A stretch of 35,650 nucleotides of DNA. It comes from Arthrobacter mangrovi (GTDB taxonomy: Bacteria > Actinomycetota > Actinomycetes > Actinomycetales > Micrococcaceae). Where the stretch lies: positions 1 through 35,650 of the forward strand of contig NZ_BRVS01000025.1 in assembly GCF_026011795.1 (NCBI RefSeq), given 5' to 3'. Positions 31,203-35,650 of the stretch are shown here, in pieces. Made by a program: the position numbers and the translations under genes. Under the pieces are notes generated by a model. That model ran no database searches, was not told where the DNA came from, and saw nothing but the letters and a program-made list of their open reading frames with translations. Position 1 is the first letter of the stretch; each line of letters opens with the position of its first letter.

Positions 31203-32516
31203 TCAGTCGACCGGTGCCGCCTCCCGGTCCAGCGGATGGTCGATCTCGTCCCTGAGCATGCCGCCGAAACCGATGGCGAGCACGGACAGCACCGGGGAGA
31301 TGAGTCCGACCACCAGGAAGATCAACCAGATCGGCACCACGGCGGCCAGAGGTCCGGCCAGCGCCATCGATACCGGCATCAGCGCGAGGGAAACGAAGAA
31401 GTCCAGGCTGGAGATGCGGCCGAGCAGGTGTGGCGGGACGCGGCGCTGCAGCAACGTGCCCCAGATGACCTGGCCCGCGCCGCCGGTCAGGCCGACCACG
31501 AACAGGACGGCGGCCAGCACCCAGAAGTTCGTGGCGAAGCCCGTGATGGCCAGCGGAACCGAACCGAAGCCCCAAAGCAGCAGCATGCCGCTGAGGTAGC
31601 GCCGCGGCAGCCGGAAGGATGCCGTCGCCAGCGCGCCAACCGCCCCGCCGGCGCCGTAGGTGCCGAGCAGGAAGCCGAACGTGCTGGAGTCCCCGCCGAG
31701 CTGGTCGGCGACCGCGAACGGCAGCAGCACCTCGATGGGACCGATGAAGAGCAGCACCCACACCACGGCCCACAGCAGGGTCCAGAACAGCCACGGAGTC
31801 TTCACCGTGTAGGCGACGCCCTCCCGCAGGTCGCGCCGGACCGACGACTTGGCCCTTGTGCCGTGCCCGTCTATGCCGCTGCCCGCACCGGCTGGTCCTT
31901 CCGGGGCTGCCGGCGCGGCGGACGCCACCGCACGGCTCAGGAAAGTCAGGATGATCAGTGCCGACAGGTGGCACCCGGCGATCCAGGCCGCCGCGCTCGC
32001 GGGCGAGAAGGCGGCCACGATCATGCCGGCCGCGGCGGGCCCGGCCGCCATCTGCAGCAGCGGGCGCATGGTGCCTTCCATGCCGTTGGCCGCCAGCAGG
32101 TCTTCCGCGGGCAGGATGCGCGGCAGGATCGCCGAGTAGGCGGGAAAGAAGAACGCCGCGCCCACGCCGAGCAGGAACGCGGCGGCGGCCAGGTGCCATA
32201 GCTGCAGCAGCTCCGTGGCGGCCAGCACCGCCACGGTGCCGACAGCCAGCAGGTTGGCAGCCTCCACGGCGATGATCAGCCGTCGTTGGGGCAGCCGGTC
32301 CGCGGCGATGCCGCCGAGCAGAACGAACGCGAGCAGGCCGATGCTGGAGGCGGTCGCGACGATGGAGAGCTCCACCGGCCCGCCGCCGAGGTGGATGACC
32401 TGGTAGACCATGGCGACGGCCCACATGCCCGTGCCGAAAATCGAGATGGCCAGGGCGGCGATCAGGACGCGGTAATCGCGGTGGACGAAGGGGCGCATGG
32501 CGCGGGGCAAGGACAC
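31203..32516 (-). CDS. MFS exporter (EntS/MFS_3-like)
   Basis: A 437-residue 12-span transporter. It starts with a basic RPFVHRDYRVLIAALAISIFGTGMWAVAMVYQV; the loop after span 2 is GGIAADRLPQRRL. Between spans 6 and 7 is a loop rich in Ala, Gly and Pro (about 195-225). The pattern resembles drug or siderophore exporters of the EntS type; the substrate is unknown. The start is GTG at 32516 with AAGGGA upstream; the ATG six codons later is possible. Upstream at 32555-32568 lies a small repeat CCCAA-GTGA-TTGGG, perhaps a regulator site. No regulator gene is adjacent except the PadR pair downstream. Confidence 0.8.
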   Translation of the reverse strand: MSLPRAMRPFVHRDYRVLIAALAISIFGTGMWAVAMVYQVIHLGGGPVELSIVATASSIGLLAFVLLGGIAADRLPQRRLIIAVEAANLLAVGTVAVLAATELLQLWHLAAAAFLLGVGAAFFFPAYSAILPRILPAEDLLAANGMEGTMRPLLQMAAGPAAAGMIVAAFSPASAAAWIAGCHLSALIILTFLSRAVASAAPAAPEGPAGAGSGIDGHGTRAKSSVRRDLREGVAYTVKTPWLFWTLLWAVVWVLLFIGPIEVLLPFAVADQLGGDSSTFGFLLGTYGAGGAVGALATASFRLPRRYLSGMLLLWGFGSVPLAITGFATNFWVLAAVLFVVGLTGGAGQVIWGTLLQRRVPPHLLGRISSLDFFVSLALMPVSMALAGPLAAVVPIWLIFLVVGLISPVLSVLAIGFGGMLRDEIDHPLDREAAPVD

Positions 32517-32599
32517 GGTTTTCCCTTGGAAGTGGGGCGGGACACCAGTATCCACCCAAGTGATTGGGAAGCGCAAACCACTTACCGCGTTAATCGGCG

Positions 32600-32633
32600 A
32601 CGGCGGGAGCACCCTGTCCGGTGCTCCCGCCGT
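32600..32633 (-). terminator. Hairpin terminator after putP
   Basis: A perfect 14-bp repeat ACGGCGGGAGCACC (32600-32613) and GGTGCTCCCGCCGT (32620-32633) with a 6-nt loop, 65 nt beyond the putP stop on the minus strand. There is no T-tract. Confidence 0.7.
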
Positions 32634-32697
32634 CCGCTGTGGCGCGTGAAGGCCCCGGAGGCCCCGGCACGCGGCCGGGCCCCGCCGTCGTCAGCTC

Positions 32698-34194
32698 CTA
32701 GCGCGTGCCGGCGCCGACCGGTTCCGCCTTGAGTCCGCCGAGCGCGGCGTCGAACTCCGCCTCGATCTCCGGCTTGTGCCGGAAGGTGAGCAGGCTGACC
32801 ACGACCGCGACCACGACGTTGAGGACGAAGCCGGGCACGATCTCGTACATCGTGTCGGTCAGCTCCGAGTTGCCCCAGGTGAAGACGGTGACCGCGCCCG
32901 CGACCATGCCGGCAAGGGCGCCGGGCATGGTGAGCTTGCGCCAGAACAGGGACAGCAGGATGGTCGGGCCGAAGGAGGCGCCGAAGCCGGCCCACGCGAA
33001 GGCGACCAGGCCGAGGATGGTGTCGTTGCGGCTCCAGGCGAGGATGGCCGCGACGACGGAGACCACCAGTACGCCGAGCCGGCCGAGCATGACCTGCGTC
33101 TTCGGCGAGGCCTCGCGCTTCGCGACGATCTTGAACAGGTCCTCGACCAGCGCGGAGGAGCAGACGATGAGCTGCGAGGAAATGGTGCTCATGATGGCGG
33201 CGAGGACGGCGGCGAGGACCAGTCCGGCGATCAAGGGGTGGAACAGGATCTGGGCCAGGTCCAGGAAGACGGACTCCGGATCGGTCAGCGTGGCCTGCGG
33301 GTTCTGGCGGAAGTAGGCGATGCCGATCAGCGCGGTGGCCGCGGCGCCGAGGACGGTCATGACCATCCAGCCGATGCCGATCCGGCGCGCCGCCTTGGCC
33401 TCGGCGGGGGAGCGCAGGGCCATGAAGCGCACGATGATGTGCGGCTGGCCGAAGTAGCCCAGGCCCCAGGCTGCGGCCGAGATGCCCGCGACCGCGCCCC
33501 CGGCGAAGAGGCTCAGATGGGCCGGGTCGGCCTCGCGGACGGAGTCCAGCGTGGCGCCGAGGCCGCCGGTGGCGAAGAGGCCGGCGATCGGCACGGCCAG
33601 CAGGGCGGCGAACATCAGCAGGCCCTGCGCCACGTCGGTGTAGCTGGCGCCGAGGAAGCCGCCGAAGAGGGTGTAGAGCACGGTCACGCCGCCGACCAGC
33701 AGCATGCCGATGGTGTAGGTGGAATTGAACGAGGATTCGAAGAAGATGCCGCCGGCGACCATGCCGGAGGAAACGTAGAAGGTGAAGAAGACCAGGATGA
33801 TCAGGCCGGATACCACGCGCAGGATGTGTGAGTTGTCCTTGAGTCGGTTCTCCAGGAAGCTCGGCACGGTGATGGAGTCGTTGGCGACTTCGGTGTAGGA
33901 GCGCAGCCGCGGTGCCACGAACTTCCAGTTCAGCCAGGCTCCGACGGTCAGCCCGATGGCGATCCAGGCTTCGAAAAGGCCGTTCAGGTAGAGCGCGCCG
34001 GGCAGGCCCATCAGCAGCCAGCCGGACATATCGGAGGCGCCTGCGCTCAGGGCGGCCACGCCGGGTTTGAGGCCGCGGCCGGCGAGCATGTAGTCGTCGA
34101 GGTCGCTGGTCCGCTTGTACGCCCACCAGCCGATCGCGAGCATGCCGGCCATGTACAGGGCCATGGCGATGTACTGGAAGAGTTGGTCGTTCAC
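32698..34194 (-). CDS. putP: Sodium/proline symporter (PutP, SSS family)
   Basis: A 498-residue, 13-span Na+/solute symporter. Landmarks: DDYMLAGRGLKPGVAALSAGASDMSGWLLMGLPGALY, containing the PutP Na+-site region of span 2 (about 35-71). Others are YTLFGGFLGASYTDVAQGLLM (span 6) and AAIMSTISSQLIVCSSALVEDL (span 9). These fit proline carriers better than other SSS members; the length is normal. The start is GTG at 34194, with GGAAGG 9 nt upstream; the open frame extends to an ATG that lacks a ribosome site. No proline dehydrogenase gene is nearby. Upstream lies a perfect palindrome at 34253-34278. Confidence 0.88.
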   Translation of the reverse strand: MNDQLFQYIAMALYMAGMLAIGWWAYKRTSDLDDYMLAGRGLKPGVAALSAGASDMSGWLLMGLPGALYLNGLFEAWIAIGLTVGAWLNWKFVAPRLRSYTEVANDSITVPSFLENRLKDNSHILRVVSGLIILVFFTFYVSSGMVAGGIFFESSFNSTYTIGMLLVGGVTVLYTLFGGFLGASYTDVAQGLLMFAALLAVPIAGLFATGGLGATLDSVREADPAHLSLFAGGAVAGISAAAWGLGYFGQPHIIVRFMALRSPAEAKAARRIGIGWMVMTVLGAAATALIGIAYFRQNPQATLTDPESVFLDLAQILFHPLIAGLVLAAVLAAIMSTISSQLIVCSSALVEDLFKIVAKREASPKTQVMLGRLGVLVVSVVAAILAWSRNDTILGLVAFAWAGFGASFGPTILLSLFWRKLTMPGALAGMVAGAVTVFTWGNSELTDTMYEIVPGFVLNVVVAVVVSLLTFRHKPEIEAEFDAALGGLKAEPVGAGTR

Positions 34195-34252
34195 GAGTGG
34201 AATCCTTCCGGTCTGACCGGGATCGGTGGCTTGGGGCAACCTCCAGTATCAT

Positions 34253-34278
34253 CATTTGGCCCATGTCTCGGCCAAATG
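34253..34278. promoter_or_regulatory. Perfect palindrome upstream of putP, candidate operator
   Basis: CATTTGGCC (34253-34261), 8-nt spacer, GGCCAAATG (34270-34278). Two 9-bp arms with an 8-nt centre suit a dimeric regulator. It lies about 60-85 nt upstream of the putP start, where the promoter is expected. No regulator gene lies next to it. Confidence 0.55.
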
Positions 34279-34509
34279 CATGACTAGAGGGCGCAGTCCT
34301 GTTCCACCCGCCGGGCACGGCCTGATGTTAGTCCGCGGACCAGCGCGCGCACCGAGCCGCCGGGGGCGCCGGCGCCACCTGGTGTGCAGCGGGATCCGCC
34401 GGAGCTGTGGTCGTCACCACAGCAGGAAAGCCACACGGGGCGGATGGATGAGATGTCCGTTACGGCCGAGGGCCTTCCGGAAAGCGGCTTGCGGCCGTGG
34501 GGACGCGGC
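34279..34509. other. Gene-free stretch between putP and the adenosyltransferase gene
   Basis: No coding signal is convincing: the open frames here lack a ribosome site and homology. There is a hairpin GCTGTGGT-CGTC-ACCACAGC (34404-34423), 8-bp arms, about 90 nt beyond the stop of the cobalamin adenosyltransferase gene; it could end that transcript, but it has no T-tract. Confidence 0.4.
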
Positions 34510-35136
34510 CTAGTCCTCGACGATCTCCGGGTCCGGATCGACCGGCCGGACCGAGGCCTCGGGCACCCACATCACGTCGCCGTGCTCGGCGTTCGCGACG
34601 CGGCCCAGGACGAACAGCAGGCTCGAGAGCCGGTTCAGGTAGCGGGCACATTCTGCGTTGACGTTGTCCGGGAATTCCTCCACTGCCGCCCAGACGGCGC
34701 GTTCGGCGCGCCGCACGGTGGCCCGGGCCTGGTACAGCAGCGCCGCCGCCAGCGTGCCGCCGGGAAGGATCATTCCGCTAAGGTCTTCCGCGTCCTGCGA
34801 GAAGTGCTCGATCGCGCGCTCCAGCCGCTCCGTGTGGCCCGGCACGATGCGCGCCTGCGCCGGCTCCTGGCTGTCCGTTGGCTGCATCAGGTCGGCCGCG
34901 AGGTCGTAGAGATCGTTCTGTATGCTGAGCAAGGTAGCCCCGATGTGCGACGACACCGCCTCGCTGGCCATCACGACACTGATGGCAGCGTTCCCCGCAT
35001 CGCATTCGTCGTAGGCGAGGACCCGCGCGTCGTTCTTGGAAACGTTGCCGTGCCCGCCGAAGTCGGTCCGGCCGTAGTCGCCGGTCGTGGCAGACTCTGC
35101 CGGAATGTTCGGAAGCGGTGCGTCATGCTCGTCCAT
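34510..35136 (-). CDS. Cob(I)alamin adenosyltransferase, PduO type
   Basis: A 208-residue enzyme that transfers the adenosyl group of ATP to cob(I)alamin, making coenzyme B12. Seen: the ATP-binding start TGDYGRTDFGGHGNVSKNDARVLAY (about 17-41), the helix IGATLLSIQNDLYDLAADL, and PGGTLAAALLYQARATVRRAER (about 125-146), whose RRAER carries the ATP/cobalamin arginines. The end LNRLSSLLFVLGRVAN with GDVMWVP is typical. Where most members have DE-NA after the first motif (YG-VDELN or YGDVDEAN), this reads YDECDAGNAA; the acidic pair is changed, with unknown effect. It is a single gene with a probable leaderless start. No B12-dependent enzyme is in the window. Confidence 0.88.
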   Translation of the reverse strand: MDEHDAPLPNIPAESATTGDYGRTDFGGHGNVSKNDARVLAYDECDAGNAAISVVMASEAVSSHIGATLLSIQNDLYDLAADLMQPTDSQEPAQARIVPGHTERLERAIEHFSQDAEDLSGMILPGGTLAAALLYQARATVRRAERAVWAAVEEFPDNVNAECARYLNRLSSLLFVLGRVANAEHGDVMWVPEASVRPVDPDPEIVED

Positions 35137-35143
35137 GGCTGAA

Positions 35144-35173
35144 ACTATACGTAAGGAAGATGCCGGCGTCGAA
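35144..35173 (-). promoter_or_regulatory. Probable leaderless promoter of the adenosyltransferase gene
   Basis: On the minus strand TTCGAC (35173-35168), 18 nt, TATAGT (35149-35144), then only 7 nt to the ATG at 35136. Transcription would begin at or next to the start codon, and no ribosome site is visible. Leaderless mRNAs are common in actinobacteria. Confidence 0.55.
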
Positions 35174-35237
35174 GAGAGGAACGACTGGACATCCCGTCCC
35201 GCCAGGCAAGGAACCGACCGCTACCAGCGAGGTATTC

Positions 35238-35650
35238 ATGAGCAACGAACCGTCCGGTGAAAGCGCACAATCCAGGCTGGGGGACGCCGTTTCCGCGCCT
35301 CCAGCCAAGGGATTCGCGACGGTGGATAAAACAGTTTTCGGGGTTTCCGTAGGCATCATCGTGGTGGTCTGCCTGCTCGGAATCTTCTTCACGGAGGCGG
35401 TGGAGGCCGCGGCAGGCGCCGCGCTGGCATGGGTAACGACGTCGTTCGGCTGGCTGTTCGTGCTGGGCGCCACCGGGTTCGTGGTCTTCTCCCTGGTGCT
35501 GGCCTTCGGGCGCTACGGCAATATCCCGCTCTCCCGCGAGGGGGAGGAGGCCGAGTTCTCCACACTGTCCTGGGTGGCCATGATGTTCAGTGCCGGCATG
35601 GGGATCGGCCTGATGTTCTTCGGGGTGTATGAGCCGGTCACCCACCTGGC
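35238..35650 (+). CDS. BCCT-family (betaine/choline/carnitine) transporter, N-terminal part
   Basis: The first 137 residues of a Na+-coupled carrier for betaine-like osmolytes, cut by the window edge. A polar cytoplasmic tail (about 1-30) precedes span 1 (VFGVSVGIIVVVCLLGIFF) and span 2 (GWLFVLGATGFVVFSLVLAF). LAFGRYGNIPLSREGEEAEFS follows, then MFSAGMGIGLMFFGVYEPV. The glycine run GMGIG and the GV-EP end are the BCCT hallmark in span 3. ATG at 35238, with only a weak CGAGG upstream. It is divergent from the adenosyltransferase gene. Whether it takes betaine, choline or ectoine depends on the missing part. Confidence 0.88.
   Translation, partial: MSNEPSGESAQSRLGDAVSAPPAKGFATVDKTVFGVSVGIIVVVCLLGIFFTEAVEAAAGAALAWVTTSFGWLFVLGATGFVVFSLVLAFGRYGNIPLSREGEEAEFSTLSWVAMMFSAGMGIGLMFFGVYEPVTHL

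Noticed and set aside
34226-34513. 95-residue plus-strand open frame between putP and the adenosyltransferase
   Set aside because: It has no ribosome site and no homology, crosses the palindrome and putP promoter region, and its end overlaps the adenosyltransferase stop.

Overview
The window looks like a chromosomal catabolic region of a high-GC actinobacterium, most likely an Arthrobacter-like Micrococcaceae. This rests on the base composition, the frequent GTG starts, a PadR-type regulator next to vanillate demethylase genes, PaaX and FCD-GntR regulators, and the family mix. The genus is an inference. I saw no rRNA, tRNA, CRISPR array, insertion sequence or phage gene.

Region by region. 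(1) 1-2165: benzoate 1,2-dioxygenase large subunit (benA, running off the left edge) is divergent from catechol 1,2-dioxygenase (catA), the benzoate-to-catechol ortho-cleavage route. (2) 2258-5520: small single genes: a NUDIX hydrolase, an IsdG/MhuD-type heme-degrading monooxygenase, a small membrane protein, a flavin reductase-like protein and an orphan NMT1-type binding lipoprotein, ended by two hairpins. (3) 5545-14285, all on the minus strand: a compact run in transcription order phnD, phnC, fused phnE-phnE, cytochrome P450, PaaX-type repressor and two paralogous secreted alpha/beta hydrolases. A CoA ligase (14621-16171) is divergent from it. I read this as one candidate unit: secreted esterases release a compound, the ABC importer takes it up, the P450 and ligase process it, and PaaX senses an acyl-CoA. 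No C-P lyase or other phosphonate gene is present. (4) 16168-20904: a VOC protein, a PadR regulator and a vanA-vanB-MFS operon for an O-methylated aromatic acid such as vanillate. A perfect palindrome lies just downstream of a good promoter. (5) 20930-29416: a tctC-usp-tctB-tctA tricarboxylate uptake operon, an FCD-type GntR regulator, and divergent aconitase-family and NADP-isocitrate-dehydrogenase-family genes. The 11-mer AGATTATAAAA occurs in both control regions flanking the regulator, each time inside a palindrome overlapping a promoter, so both arms look like one regulon. (6) 29427-35650: a PadR/membrane-protein pair, an MFS exporter, a PutP-type Na+/solute symporter, a PduO-type cobalamin adenosyltransferase with a probable leaderless start, and the start of a BCCT carrier.

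The most interesting candidates are region 3, a P450 with an atypical I-helix embedded in a Phn-type importer operon, and region 5, a self-contained uptake-and-oxidation module for citrate or a citrate analogue whose two enzymes differ from the canonical TCA sequences near active-site positions. Family assignments come from motifs read in the translations and from remembered family sequences; no database search was run.
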